Positions 15,614 to 24,620 of a DNA stretch of 54,433 bases are shown one piece after another. The notes beneath the pieces are model-generated. The model did not search any database. It saw only the letters and a program-made list of their open reading frames with translations, and was not told the DNA's origin. Location: assembly GCA_017744495.1 (NCBI GenBank), contig JAGIBE010000257.1, positions 1 to 54,433 of the forward strand. The letters are read 5' to 3'. Numbering within the stretch: the stretch's first letter is position 1; each line of letters starts with the position of its first letter. Origin of the DNA: Caulobacter sp. (GTDB lineage Bacteria; Pseudomonadota; Alphaproteobacteria; Caulobacterales; Caulobacteraceae). The position numbers and the translations under genes are program-made.

Positions 15614-16522
15614 ATGCGCAAGCTGCTGTTCCTCTCGCCCCTCGTTCTCGCCCTGGCTTTGGGCGCCTGCGACGACACTAAAAAGCCCGCCGCGCCCGGC
15701 TCGACCGGCGGCGAGGTCAAGACGCCCGCCGCGTCGCCGGAGCCCGGTCCGCCGACGCCCGACGACCAGCCGTCCGACGGCGGAGCCGAGCAGCCGTCCA
15801 GCGAGCCGATCCCGCCCGCGCCCGGTCCGCCGGCCCAGCCCGCCAGCCCGCCGCCCGCTTCGCCCGCGACCTTCAACCACGACGCGCCGGGGGTGATCCC
15901 CGCCGGCCAGGGTCACGGCTATCTGGACCGCACGGTGTGGTCGCCCAACATGTGCTGGCCGCTGCAGGACGACGCCTTCGCCAATTCCCAGGTCTACGGC
16001 CACGGCGGCGGCATGGGTCCGGCGGGGACCAGCCAGTGCGACGCCGCGAACTACAGCCTGCCCTGGCACGACACCTTCTGCGAGGCCCGCTCGCGCGACA
16101 ATCCGCTGTGCGCCGGCGGCGGCACAGGCCACCAGGGTCAGGACATCCGCCCGGCCGCGTGCAAGAAGAACCAGTACTGGGCGGTGGCGGCCGAGAAGGG
16201 CGTGATCACCGACATCGGCAGCTACACGGTCACCCTGACCGCGTCGGCCGCCCCGCACCGGGTCTATCGCTACCTGCACATGCAGATGGCGGCCCTGGCG
16301 GTGCACGAGGGCGACACGGTGGTCGCCGGCCAGAAGCTGGGCAAGGTCAGCAACGACTTCGGCGGCACGCCCACGACGATCCACCTGCACTTCGAGCTGC
16401 GGGCGGGGGTGGCGGGCGTGACCACCGACGGCAAGCCGGTGGTGCTGCACACCTTCTTGCCGCCGTATATGAGCTTGGCGGAGGCGTATCAACGTAAGCT
16501 GAACGGCGGGACCTGCAGCTGA
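15614..16522 (+). CDS. M23 (LytM) family metallopeptidase lipoprotein
   Basis: 302 residues. Lipobox LALGAC places the acylated Cys at 19; a Pro/Ser-rich linker follows to about residue 85. The C-terminal domain carries the zinc motif of M23 peptidases: H173-x3-D177 (GHQGQDIRP) and H257-L-H259-F, with the usual YRYLHM between. All ligands are present, so it should be an active peptidoglycan endopeptidase attached to a membrane. An inserted cysteine-containing segment (about 110-170) precedes the first motif. Probably co-transcribed with the upstream secreted protein; ended by the palindrome at 16527. Confidence 0.85.
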   Translation: MRKLLFLSPLVLALALGACDDTKKPAAPGSTGGEVKTPAASPEPGPPTPDDQPSDGGAEQPSSEPIPPAPGPPAQPASPPPASPATFNHDAPGVIPAGQGHGYLDRTVWSPNMCWPLQDDAFANSQVYGHGGGMGPAGTSQCDAANYSLPWHDTFCEARSRDNPLCAGGGTGHQGQDIRPAACKKNQYWAVAAEKGVITDIGSYTVTLTASAAPHRVYRYLHMQMAALAVHEGDTVVAGQKLGKVSNDFGGTPTTIHLHFELRAGVAGVTTDGKPVVLHTFLPPYMSLAEAYQRKLNGGTCS

Positions 16523-16526
16523 GCGG

Positions 16527-16643
16527 CTCCGCCCCCTATGGGGGCGGACAGACGGCGCAGCCGTCAGGTGGGGGCAAGTGGCGAGGCAGTGCGCGCCGAC
16601 TTGCCCCCTCCGGGCCTTCGGCCCTCCTCCCCAATAGGGGGAA
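16527..16643. repeat. Dispersed intergenic palindrome, copy 2
   Basis: The left half (16527-16581) repeats the element at 11201-11257. GGGGCAAGT at 16571-16579 pairs with ACTTGCCCC at 16599-16607, and a GGGCC-TTC-GGCCC hairpin and a CCCC/GGGG stretch follow. It fills the gap between the convergent M23 and hydrolase genes and probably terminates transcription from both sides. Confidence 0.8.
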
Positions 16644-16647
16644 GAGC

Positions 16648-17505
16648 TTAATCCGTATGTCTCTTCAGAAACCCCGTCATCTCGGCCAGCACCGGCATCT
16701 TGCTCCGCAGCGGCCGCGACAGGGCCAGCATCGGACCGGCATGGGCGACGCCCGCATAGCGCCGCTCCTCGACCGTGGCTCCGGCCTCGCGCAAGGCGGC
16801 GGCCAGGCGGCGGGTGTTGCGCGGGCGGACCAGGGTGTCGTCCTCACCGGTGGCCAGGAAGGCCGGCGGGCTGTCGGCCCGGGCGTAAGCGATGGGCTGG
16901 GTGGCCGGCAAGTCCTCTGCCTGGCCGAAGGTGCGGTGGGTCACCGGGCTGTCCAGCGGCAGGAAGGCGTAGGGCCCCGACAGGCCGGCGAAGGCCCGCA
17001 CCACCTTGGGATCGACGCCGGCGGCGGTCAGGTAGCGGTCGTCCAGGGCCAGCATGGCGGCGTTGTAGGCGCCCGCCGAGTGGCCGGCCAGCACGAGACG
17101 GTCCGGGTCGCCGCCCAAGGCGCGGGCATGATCGACGGCCCAGCGCACCGCCTGTGCCCCGTCCTCCAAGAAACCGGGATAGACGGTGTCGGGATGCAGG
17201 CGATAGTCCGGGACCAGTGTCAGGAACCCCTGGGCCGCCAGGGCCCGCCCGGCCCAGCCGTAGTCCCGCCGCCGCCCCGCGTCCCACGATCCACCGTAGA
17301 AAAACACCAGGACCGGCCACGGGCCGCCGCCCGTCGCCGGGGCGTAGACGTCGAGCTTCAGGCGCGGGAACGATCCGAAGGGAGCGTGGGCGACGACGCG
17401 GCGGGCCGGATCCTTGGGGACCACCGCGCCGAACAGGGCGACCGGCGCCAGGTTGCGGCGCGCCCACGCGGCCAAGGCGGCCTGACGTCCCATCGACCCG
17501 ACCAT
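16648..17505 (-). CDS. Alpha/beta hydrolase, carboxylesterase type
   Basis: 285 residues. The fold is shown by VLVFFYGGSWDAG (oxyanion loop, with YGG in place of the usual HGG), PDYRL, and the nucleophile elbow AGHSAGAYNA. An ATGEDDTLVRPRNT segment holds the acid and the AHAGP segment the His. It resembles the BD-FAE/HSL-like esterases; the substrate is not known. ATG 17505 is chosen because AGGAGGG lies six bases upstream; an in-frame start at 17556 has no such site. It is monocistronic, convergent with the M23 gene and divergent from GH5. Confidence 0.8.
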   Translation of the reverse strand: MVGSMGRQAALAAWARRNLAPVALFGAVVPKDPARRVVAHAPFGSFPRLKLDVYAPATGGGPWPVLVFFYGGSWDAGRRRDYGWAGRALAAQGFLTLVPDYRLHPDTVYPGFLEDGAQAVRWAVDHARALGGDPDRLVLAGHSAGAYNAAMLALDDRYLTAAGVDPKVVRAFAGLSGPYAFLPLDSPVTHRTFGQAEDLPATQPIAYARADSPPAFLATGEDDTLVRPRNTRRLAAALREAGATVEERRYAGVAHAGPMLALSRPLRSKMPVLAEMTGFLKRHTD

Positions 17506-17621
17506 CCGCGCCCTCCTGCCTCGCCGTCCGTCTCTCTTAGCGCGTTCGGACGACACAGGCGAAGCTTGACCCGCCTGGACGCGCTGGAGAAGCTTCCTTC
17601 AGGTGAAACGGGGGGACTCGC

Positions 17622-18995
17622 TTGATCGCGCATCTACTGGCCGCCGCCCTAATCGTCGCGCCCGACGCCACGGCCGCTCCCGAACCCACCGTCGACGCTC
17701 AAGGCGACTGGGTCGGCGTGCTGGCCGAGTCAGCCGACGCCAAGCTGCGCGTCGCCGTGCACCTCAAGCGCCGGGACGCCGGCCTGATCGGCGTGATCGA
17801 CAGCCCCGACCAGAAGGCGTTCGGCCTGCCACTGGTCAACATCCGCCAGGACGGCGCCGCGCTGGCCTTCGACCTGCCCTCGGCCCAAGGCCGCTACGAG
17901 GGCCGCTGGGACGTCGCGCGCCGGGCCTATGTCGGCCGCTGGACCCAAGCCGGCGCCGCCACCGACTTGGTCCTGGCGCGCGGCGGCTATCCGCACGTTT
18001 TCGACGTCGACTGGACCACCCCGCCCGATCCCGGCCTGCGCTACACCCCCGCCCGCCGCGCCAAGGCCCGCATCGGCCCCGACCTGGCGGTCGGCAAGTG
18101 CCTGAACATGTCCGACATGCTGGAGGCGCCGACCGAAGGGGCCTGGGGGCCGGCCATCGCCGACGACGACTTCGAGATCATCCGCGAGGCGGGCTTCAAG
18201 ACGGTGCGGCTGCCCGTCGCCTTCTCGGCCCATGCCGCCGAGGTCCCGCCCTACACGATCGACCCGGCCTTCATGGCGCGCGTGAAGTCGGTGGTCGCCC
18301 TGGCCGGCGCCTCGCGCCTGAACGTCCTGCTGGACATGCATAACTACGACGCGGTGATGCGCGACCCGGACGGCCAGTCCGCCCGCTTCACGGCCCTATG
18401 GCGACAGGTCGCTACGGCCTTCGCCGACGCCCCGCCCAGCGTCTGGTTCGAACTCCTGAACGAGCCGCACGACAAGCTGACCAACGACAACCTGGGCCCG
18501 CTCTACGCCCCGGCCCTGGCGGCGATCCGGGCGACCAATCCCAGGCGTCCGGTGATCGTCGGGGGCATGTGGAACAACCTCGACAAGATGCTGACGTTCC
18601 AGATGCCCGACGATCCCTACGTCGTGCCCACCTTCCACTATTACGATCCGTTCCTGTTCACCCACCAGGGCGCGGCCTGGGCTGATCCGACCCCGCCGAT
18701 GGGCCGGGCGTTCGGCTCGACGGCGGACAAGGCCGAGCTGGACGCGGGCGTGGCCAAGGTCCGCGACTACATCGCCCGCACCGGCCGCGCGCCATTCGTC
18801 GGCGAGTACGGCGCGCAGGACGACCCGCGCGTGCCGCTGGCGCAGCGCGTGCGCTACTACGGCGCGGTCAGTTCAGCCTTCGCGTCGGTGGGCGTCGACA
18901 GCTGCGCCTGGGGCTATCGCACGGGTTTCCGCATCCGCGAGGGCGACCGGTGGCTGCCGGGCATGATCGAAGCGATCAAGGCGACCAAGCCCTAG
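17622..18995 (+). CDS. GH5-family glycoside hydrolase with N-terminal accessory domain
   Basis: 457 residues from TTG 17622, with GGGGGA upstream and no nearby ATG. A signal peptide (to about residue 19) is followed by a beta-rich domain (about 27-125: GDWVGVL, LRVAVHL, DSPDQKAFGLPL, GRYEGRW, VGRWTQ) of a kind usually seen in front of serine hydrolases. The GH5 barrel comes next: GFKTVRLPV, LDMHNYD, acid/base Glu281 in FELLNEP and nucleophile Glu395 in VGEYG. Both catalytic residues are present. GH5 enzymes cut beta-1,4-linked polysaccharides such as cellulose or mannan in the periplasm or outside. Its stop lies six bases from that of the convergent acyl-CoA synthetase. Confidence 0.85.
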   Translation: MIAHLLAAALIVAPDATAAPEPTVDAQGDWVGVLAESADAKLRVAVHLKRRDAGLIGVIDSPDQKAFGLPLVNIRQDGAALAFDLPSAQGRYEGRWDVARRAYVGRWTQAGAATDLVLARGGYPHVFDVDWTTPPDPGLRYTPARRAKARIGPDLAVGKCLNMSDMLEAPTEGAWGPAIADDDFEIIREAGFKTVRLPVAFSAHAAEVPPYTIDPAFMARVKSVVALAGASRLNVLLDMHNYDAVMRDPDGQSARFTALWRQVATAFADAPPSVWFELLNEPHDKLTNDNLGPLYAPALAAIRATNPRRPVIVGGMWNNLDKMLTFQMPDDPYVVPTFHYYDPFLFTHQGAAWADPTPPMGRAFGSTADKAELDAGVAKVRDYIARTGRAPFVGEYGAQDDPRVPLAQRVRYYGAVSSAFASVGVDSCAWGYRTGFRIREGDRWLPGMIEAIKATKP

Positions 18996-19001
18996 CCACG
19001 C

Positions 19002-20792
19002 CTAGAGCTTGTAGCCGCCCGCCAGGATCTTGGCGTGGACCGCCTTGGTCAGCTTGATGTAGCCCTTGCTCGGATCGCGGAAGTACAGCGGATCCTTGGT
19101 GTTGGCCGGGTCGAAGCCGTCCTTCACCAGGTCGATCTTGCGGTACTTGAAGGTGCCGGTCGTCTCGATCTCGGGCTGCAGGCGCACGAAGATCGGCCGG
19201 GCGTAGACGGGCAGCTCGCGGTCGACATATTCGGCGAGGGCGGCGATCTCGAACTCGGGGCCCACCACCAGGGCCGCCATGCCGGCCTTGCCGTCCAGGT
19301 CGCCCACCGGCACGCCGTAGACGTTGACCTCCTTGACGCCAGCCACCCCCGACAGGCGCTCGGACACCTCGCTGGTGGCGACGTTCTCGCCCTTCCAGCG
19401 GAAGGTGTCGCCGATCCGGTCGACGAAATAGAGGTAGCCGTCGCTGTCGGTGCGCATCAGGTCGCCGGTGCGGAACCAGGCGTCGCCCTTCTCGAACACG
19501 TCGTGCAGGATCTTCTTCTCGGTGGCGGCCTTGTCGGCGTAGCCGGTGAAATTGCTGCGGGCGTCGCTGGCGATGTGGCCGATGCACTCGCCGATCTCGC
19601 CCGGCGCGGCCTCGATGCAGCAGCCGTTGACGCCGCGCACCGGGGTCTCGGTCTCGACGTCGAACTTGACGATGCGGATGTTGAACTTCTTCTTCAGATA
19701 GCCGGGCACCCGGCCGATCGCCCCGCGCCGGCCGTCGAAGTTGAACAGCGAGACGTTGCCCTCGGTCGCGCCGTAGAACTCCAGCACGCCGCCGACCTTG
19801 AAGCGGTCCAGCATCACGTCCCAGACGTCCGGGCGCAGGCCGTTGCCGAAGATCAGGCGGATCTTGTGGGCGTGCTCGTTGGGCGTCTCGGGGTGGTTGG
19901 CCAGGTAGCGGCACAGCTCGCCGATATAGACGAACATGGTGCAGTCGTTGGCGACCACATCGTCCCAGAAGGCGGTGACCGAGAACTTCTTGCGCAGCAC
20001 CACCGCCCCGCCGTTCAGCAGGGCCGCGCCCATGGCGCAAAGGCCGCCGGTGGCGTGGTAGAGCGGCAGGGTGATGTAGATACGGTCGGTGGCGCGGGCG
20101 TCGGTCGAGCCGGCGAAGCCGCGCATGTAGAGCTGGGCGCGCATGTGGGTGATGCGCGCGGCCTTGGGCATGCCCGTGGTGCCGCTGGTGAAGATGTAGA
20201 GCGCGGTGTCCTTGGCGGTCAGGCCGTTGCGGGCGGTCAGGCGGTCGGGCCGCAGCTGGCTGCAGCTTTTCAGGGCGTTGGCCAGGTCCCGCTGGTCGCC
20301 CGTGGCCGGACCCAGCACCCACTGCTGCACATGGCGGCCCAGCGTGGCTTTCACCTGCTCGAAGCAGGGCGAGGTCTCGGGATCGACGATGCAGTGCAGG
20401 GCCTGAGAGATGTTCAGGCAGTGGGCCAGAGCCGGGCCGGTCAGCTGGTTGTTGATCAGGGCGGTGGCCACCCCGACCTTCGACAGGCCGTACCAGATCG
20501 CCAGGTATTCCAGGCGGTTGGGCATGAACAGCGCCACGGTCTGCCCGCGCGTGATCCCCTGCCCCTTGGCCCAATGGGCGTAGCGGTTGGCGATGGCGTC
20601 CAGCTCGGCGTAGGTGACCGACTTGCCTTCGAAGACGATGGCCTGGCTGCCCGACCACTTGTCGACGGCGGCCTCCAGATCGTCGCAGATCAGGTTGGGG
20701 CTATCCGGCGCGATGGACTTCACGCGCTTAAGCGTGCGCGAGAGTCCCTTCAGGAACTTCAACTCGCGTTTCAACCTTGCCGGCAAACTCAT
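19002..20792 (-). CDS. Long-chain acyl-CoA synthetase (FATP-like)
   Basis: 596 residues. An adenylate-forming enzyme: P-loop YIFTSGTTGMPKAA, A5-type motif EFYGATEGN, GYLYFVDRIGDTFRWKGENVATSEV, and the C-terminal lysine motif in TGTFKYRKIDLVKDGF. The arrangement fits the FATP/very-long-chain class, which activates fatty acids to acyl-CoA and can couple import to activation. ATG 20792 has GGAG seven bases upstream and is preferred over a TTG at 20813. Last of a run of co-directional genes, 73 bases downstream of the retropepsin gene. Confidence 0.9.
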   Translation of the reverse strand: MSLPARLKRELKFLKGLSRTLKRVKSIAPDSPNLICDDLEAAVDKWSGSQAIVFEGKSVTYAELDAIANRYAHWAKGQGITRGQTVALFMPNRLEYLAIWYGLSKVGVATALINNQLTGPALAHCLNISQALHCIVDPETSPCFEQVKATLGRHVQQWVLGPATGDQRDLANALKSCSQLRPDRLTARNGLTAKDTALYIFTSGTTGMPKAARITHMRAQLYMRGFAGSTDARATDRIYITLPLYHATGGLCAMGAALLNGGAVVLRKKFSVTAFWDDVVANDCTMFVYIGELCRYLANHPETPNEHAHKIRLIFGNGLRPDVWDVMLDRFKVGGVLEFYGATEGNVSLFNFDGRRGAIGRVPGYLKKKFNIRIVKFDVETETPVRGVNGCCIEAAPGEIGECIGHIASDARSNFTGYADKAATEKKILHDVFEKGDAWFRTGDLMRTDSDGYLYFVDRIGDTFRWKGENVATSEVSERLSGVAGVKEVNVYGVPVGDLDGKAGMAALVVGPEFEIAALAEYVDRELPVYARPIFVRLQPEIETTGTFKYRKIDLVKDGFDPANTKDPLYFRDPSKGYIKLTKAVHAKILAGGYKL

Positions 20793-20865
20793 CGACGCAC
20801 TCCGTTCAAACAACCATTGGAGAGCGGCGAGCGGCCGGTCAAGTCGTGGCGCTGCGTAAACCTGC

Positions 20866-21813
20866 CTAGGCTGACGGGACGGTGAAGTGGACCACGCCGC
20901 GCGTGAAGTCCAACGCCACGGTGTCGAACAGATTCAGAACGTCGGTACCGATCAGCAGCGCCGGCTTGGTGTCCAATCCCCAGTACTCGAACGTATGCAT
21001 CGGGCCGAAAACGACGGGCACGTTCTGGATGGTGGCGGTTCCAAGCCCGATGTTCCGGACCGCGGCGACACGACCGGCCAGCACTTGCCCGGTGAGGCTC
21101 AGCAACTGAATGTCGGCCCACGGCGTGGTCAAGACCCCCAGGCGGATGGCCTGGCGCATCAGCGCCAGATTGCCCACGGTCGTGGTCGAGCCGGTGTCGA
21201 CGAACGTGGTGACCGACGATCCCGCGACGGTGGCCTCGATCAGGTGCAAGCCGCTGGGCCGCGATTTGACCGGCACCGAGATCGTGTACTCGTTGGTCAT
21301 CGGCGGGCGCGAACCCACCCTCATCTCGTTGCGGGCGAAATCGAGGATGAGCCCCTGCCCGCCCAGCCAGTCCAGACCCAGGATGCCTGGCGCCCGGATG
21401 AATCGACTGGGCAGCACTGACAGGGTCATGTCGCGCCGCGTGCGCCGACCCACCGACACCGTGGCGGCCGTCACCGACGGCACCTGCTCCACGCCGGCGA
21501 TGCCATGCAGCGCGACGCGGCCGACGAGCGGCAGATTCAGTTCGCCGGCCAGCGCCTCGGAAATCACCGAAGCATTGGCCCCGGTATCGACCAGGAAACG
21601 GTAAGGGCCTCGGCCATTGATCTTGGCCGCCACCGTCAGACGATGGGCGAGATCGAGCGCCTTCGTCGGGTCCGCGGTCGACTCACCGGCGTCCTGGGCC
21701 CATGCGGAAGACGACGCGCCTAAAAGCGAGCCGCCCGATAATGACGCACCCAGGCCCGCCGCGAGAAACGCGGCCATCCTGCGCCGCGAACAACCTTTGC
21801 CGAACTCTCGCAC
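20866..21813 (-). CDS. Secreted tandem retropepsin-like aspartic protease
   Basis: 315 residues. The N-terminus (SRRRMAAFLAAG) has a twin-arginine-like pattern followed by a hydrophobic segment and probable cleavage near SAWAQ, residue 40. Two retropepsin half-domains follow in one chain: FLVDTGANASV (D76) with GILGLDWL, and TFVDTGSTTTV (D206) with LLIGTDVL. The two D-T-G sites would make one complete active site, as in pepsin, without dimerisation. Substrate unknown; a periplasmic location is likely. The start is GTG 21813, with GGAGG five bases upstream inside a hairpin. An ATG at residue 13 is an alternative. It lies 65 bases after the DAHP synthase gene. Confidence 0.75.
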   Translation of the reverse strand: MREFGKGCSRRRMAAFLAAGLGASLSGGSLLGASSSAWAQDAGESTADPTKALDLAHRLTVAAKINGRGPYRFLVDTGANASVISEALAGELNLPLVGRVALHGIAGVEQVPSVTAATVSVGRRTRRDMTLSVLPSRFIRAPGILGLDWLGGQGLILDFARNEMRVGSRPPMTNEYTISVPVKSRPSGLHLIEATVAGSSVTTFVDTGSTTTVGNLALMRQAIRLGVLTTPWADIQLLSLTGQVLAGRVAAVRNIGLGTATIQNVPVVFGPMHTFEYWGLDTKPALLIGTDVLNLFDTVALDFTRGVVHFTVPSA

Positions 21814-21850
21814 GAACGCCTCCGTGGACGGAGGCTACACCCGTGCGAGA
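21806..21850 (-). promoter_or_regulatory. Hairpin that buries the retropepsin ribosome-binding site
   Basis: On the minus strand TCTCGCACG (21842-21850) pairs with CGTGCGAGA (21806-21814), and inside it GCCTCCGT pairs with ACGGAGGC (8 bp around CC). The GGAGG Shine-Dalgarno is in the 3' inner arm, and the GTG start at 21813 lies in the outer 3' arm. The structure could block translation of the retropepsin gene, or end transcription of the DAHP synthase gene, although no U run follows. Confidence 0.55.
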
Positions 21851-21878
21851 ACCTTAGCCAGACCTTCGCAGACCTGCG

Positions 21879-23258
21879 TTATCCGGTCGCTAGACGGCGT
21901 TGATCGTCGCGAGCGGACTTCAGCTTCTCGGCCACCAGGAACGCCAGTTCCAGGGCCTGCTCGCCGTTCAGACGCGGGTCGCAATGGGTGTGGTAGCGGT
22001 CGGCGAGATCGCCTTCCGACACCGCCCGCGCGCCGCCCAGGCACTCGGTGACGTTCTGGCCGGTCATCTCCAGGTGCACGCCGCCGGGGTGGACGCCCTC
22101 GGCGTTGGCGATCTCGACGAATGACTTCACCTCCGAGAGGATGCGGTCGAACGGGCGGGTCTTGTAGCCGGTCGAGGCCTTCAGCGTGTTGCCGTGCATC
22201 GGGTCGGTGGCCCAGACCACCGAACGGCCGGCCAACTTGGTGGCCTTCATCAGGCGCGGCAGGCGGTCGGCGATCTTGTCCGAGCCGAAGCGGCCGTACA
22301 GGGTCAGGCGGCCCGGTTCGTTGCTCGGGTTCAGCACGTCGATCAGGCGCAGCAGGTCGTCGCCTTCCATGGTCGGGCCGCACTTCAGGCCGATCGGGTT
22401 CTTCACGCCGCGCATGAACTCGATGTGGGCGCCGTCCAGCTGGCGGGTGCGCTCGCCGATCCACAGCAGGTGGGCGCTGGTGTCGTACCAGTCGCCCGAG
22501 GTGCTATCGACGCGGGTCATGGCTTCCTCGAAGCCCAGCAGCAGGGCCTCGTGGCTGGTGAAGAACTCCACCCGGCGCAGGTCGGGCTGGGTCTCGGGCG
22601 TGACGCCGACCGCCGACATGAAGGTCAGGGCTTCGCTGATCTTCTCCGACAACTCGCGGTAGCGCGCGCCCTGCGGGCTGTCGCCGACGAAGCCCAGGGT
22701 CCAGCGATGGATGTTGTAGAGGTCGGCGTAACCGCCGCTGGCGAAGGCGCGCAGCAGGTTCAGGGTCGCCGCCGACTGGCCGTAGGCCTTCAGCAGGCGA
22801 TCCGGATCAGGCAGGCGTTCCTCGGCGGTGAAGTCCATGCCGTTGATGATGTCGCCGCGATAGGACGGCAGGGTCACGTCGCCGATCGTCTCGATCGGTT
22901 CGGAGCGCGGCTTGGCGAACTGGCCGGCGATGCGGCCCACCTTCACCACCGGCTTGCCGCCGGCGAAGGTCAGCACCACCGCCATCTGCAGGATCAGACG
23001 GAAGGTGTCGCGGATGTTGTCGGCGTGGAACTCCTTGAAGCTCTCGGCGCAGTCGCCCCCCTGCAGCAGGAAGGCGCGGCCCTCGGCCACATCGCCCAGC
23101 AGGCTCTTCAGACGGCGCGCCTCGCCGGCGAAGACCAGCGGCGGCATCTGGCGCAGGGTCTGCTCCACGCGCTCGACCGCGCCCGCGTCCGGATAGTCGG
23201 TCGGGACGTGTTTCGCGGGCAGCGCTCTCCACGACGACGGGGTCCAACGGCTGGTCAT
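21879..23258 (-). CDS. Class II 3-deoxy-7-phosphoheptulonate (DAHP) synthase
   Basis: 459 residues, the plant-like type II DAHP synthase. It condenses phosphoenolpyruvate and erythrose 4-phosphate as the first step of the shikimate pathway. Family marks are [15 protein letters not shown] at the start, [11 protein letters not shown] (metal-binding Cys), [36 protein letters not shown]-like [45 protein letters not shown] and the C-terminal [21 protein letters not shown]. Start ATG 23258. It lies 84 bases downstream of the O-antigen-ligase-like gene and may have its own promoter in that gap. Confidence 0.95.
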   Translation of the reverse strand: MTSRWTPSSWRALPAKHVPTDYPDAGAVERVEQTLRQMPPLVFAGEARRLKSLLGDVAEGRAFLLQGGDCAESFKEFHADNIRDTFRLILQMAVVLTFAGGKPVVKVGRIAGQFAKPRSEPIETIGDVTLPSYRGDIINGMDFTAEERLPDPDRLLKAYGQSAATLNLLRAFASGGYADLYNIHRWTLGFVGDSPQGARYRELSEKISEALTFMSAVGVTPETQPDLRRVEFFTSHEALLLGFEEAMTRVDSTSGDWYDTSAHLLWIGERTRQLDGAHIEFMRGVKNPIGLKCGPTMEGDDLLRLIDVLNPSNEPGRLTLYGRFGSDKIADRLPRLMKATKLAGRSVVWATDPMHGNTLKASTGYKTRPFDRILSEVKSFVEIANAEGVHPGGVHLEMTGQNVTECLGGARAVSEGDLADRYHTHCDPRLNGEQALELAFLVAEKLKSARDDQRRLATG

Positions 23259-23342
23259 GACGGTCTCGAACTTCTCAAAAGGGAGCGGCTTTTATCTCAA
23301 GCGCAACGGAAAGGCAAAATCATTGCATAGGCGACGCTAAAA

Positions 23343-24620
23343 TCAGTCCAGCGGGGCAAGTTCATCCAAAGCGATCCATTGCGGCGTCTCGACGGCGCGG
23401 GCCAGGCCGCAAGCGATCACCGTCAAGGCGCCCAGCGCCAGCCACCACTCCTGCCAGACGCCGAAGCTCAGCCCGCCGATCACGAGGTAGGCGACCAAGG
23501 CGCCGGCCGCCATCGCGGCCTCGGCCCGCGATCGCTCGCAGAGCCGCACCACGCCGTAGGCCAGCCAGCAGAAGAACACCCCCGCCAGAGCGGCGCCGAT
23601 GCCGCCCAGCTCCAGCCACAGCTGAAGCTCGGCGTTGTGGGTGTGCAGCGGGATGGCCGGACCGAAGGTGCGGCTGGCGTCCAGCCCCCACCCCCGGAAA
23701 GGATGGGTCTGGATGTGGTCCGCGGCGAAGGTCCAGATGTTCAGGCGCGCATCCCACGAGGCCGGGACGACCTTGTGGATCCAGGCGACCACGCCGGTTT
23801 CGACTCCGACCAGCACCGCCAGCGGCGCCAGGACGAAGGGCGCCGCGACCAGACCGACCAGCACCTTGGCCCCCGTCCGCCCGAACCCGTACACCATCGC
23901 CCAGACCAGCCCGCCCACGGCCAGCGCCATCAAGCAGGCGTCTGAGCTGCAGATCTTGGAGGTGATGACGATCCCCATCGCCAGCAGGATGATCAGGCCA
24001 GGGCGCCCGATGCGCGACAGGATCAGCGCCGCCGGCCAGAAGAGCAGCGCCAGGGCGTAGGTCGACAGCGACACCTTGACCATGGCCAGGTCCGGCCGGA
24101 TGGCCTCGCCGGTGGCCAGGTGCAGCTTCTGATAGACGGCCGCGCCGCTCAGCGAATCCAGCGTGGCGACCACGACCAGGGCCAGCAGGCCGTAGGCCAG
24201 CACCATCGCCGCCCGCCGCGCGCCAGCCTCGGACAGGCCGCGCAGGCCGACGACGGCCGCGCCGTAGGTCCCCACCTGCAGGAACAGCTTCACGGCGGTC
24301 ACCTTTTCGAGGTCGCCATAGCCCTTGAGCCCGGCCAGATCGACCGCGACCGGGCTCCAGCTCATGCTGACCGCCGCCCAGACGGCCAGGCCCACCAGGA
24401 TCAACAGAGGCGGCGCGGCGGCGCGGGTCAGCTTCAGGCCCGGCAGCACCAGCAGACCGGTCAGCGCCAGCAGCGGCGCGAAGCCCAGCGGCGCCAGATA
24501 GGCCAGCAGCGGCGTCATCACGACCAGGAAGATCGCCACCCCGCTCAGCCAGGGCGTACGCCGGACCGGTGCGGCCGACGATGCGTCCACGGCGAGTTTC
24601 GGCTCCAGCGGGGCGATCAT
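23343..24620 (-). CDS. O-antigen ligase/polymerase (Wzy_C) family membrane protein
   Basis: 425 residues with about ten to twelve hydrophobic segments. The Wzy_C signature is the periplasmic loop from WDARLNIWTFAADHIQTHPFRGWGLDASRTFG to LHTHNAELQLWLELGGIGA, in which the HTHN His and the upstream Arg are the residues thought to act in WaaL-type ligases. Members transfer or polymerise O-antigen or other surface glycans. ATG 24620 overlaps the gor stop in an ATGA, which fixes the start; an upstream extension to 24710 would lie inside gor. Coupling to gor looks like shared expression rather than shared function. Confidence 0.85.
   Translation of the reverse strand: MIAPLEPKLAVDASSAAPVRRTPWLSGVAIFLVVMTPLLAYLAPLGFAPLLALTGLLVLPGLKLTRAAAPPLLILVGLAVWAAVSMSWSPVAVDLAGLKGYGDLEKVTAVKLFLQVGTYGAAVVGLRGLSEAGARRAAMVLAYGLLALVVVATLDSLSGAAVYQKLHLATGEAIRPDLAMVKVSLSTYALALLFWPAALILSRIGRPGLIILLAMGIVITSKICSSDACLMALAVGGLVWAMVYGFGRTGAKVLVGLVAAPFVLAPLAVLVGVETGVVAWIHKVVPASWDARLNIWTFAADHIQTHPFRGWGLDASRTFGPAIPLHTHNAELQLWLELGGIGAALAGVFFCWLAYGVVRLCERSRAEAAMAAGALVAYLVIGGLSFGVWQEWWLALGALTVIACGLARAVETPQWIALDELAPLD

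Noticed and set aside
19035..20885. Plus-strand open frame of 616 codons opposite the acyl-CoA synthetase gene
   Set aside because: Antisense shadow of a complete adenylate-forming enzyme.
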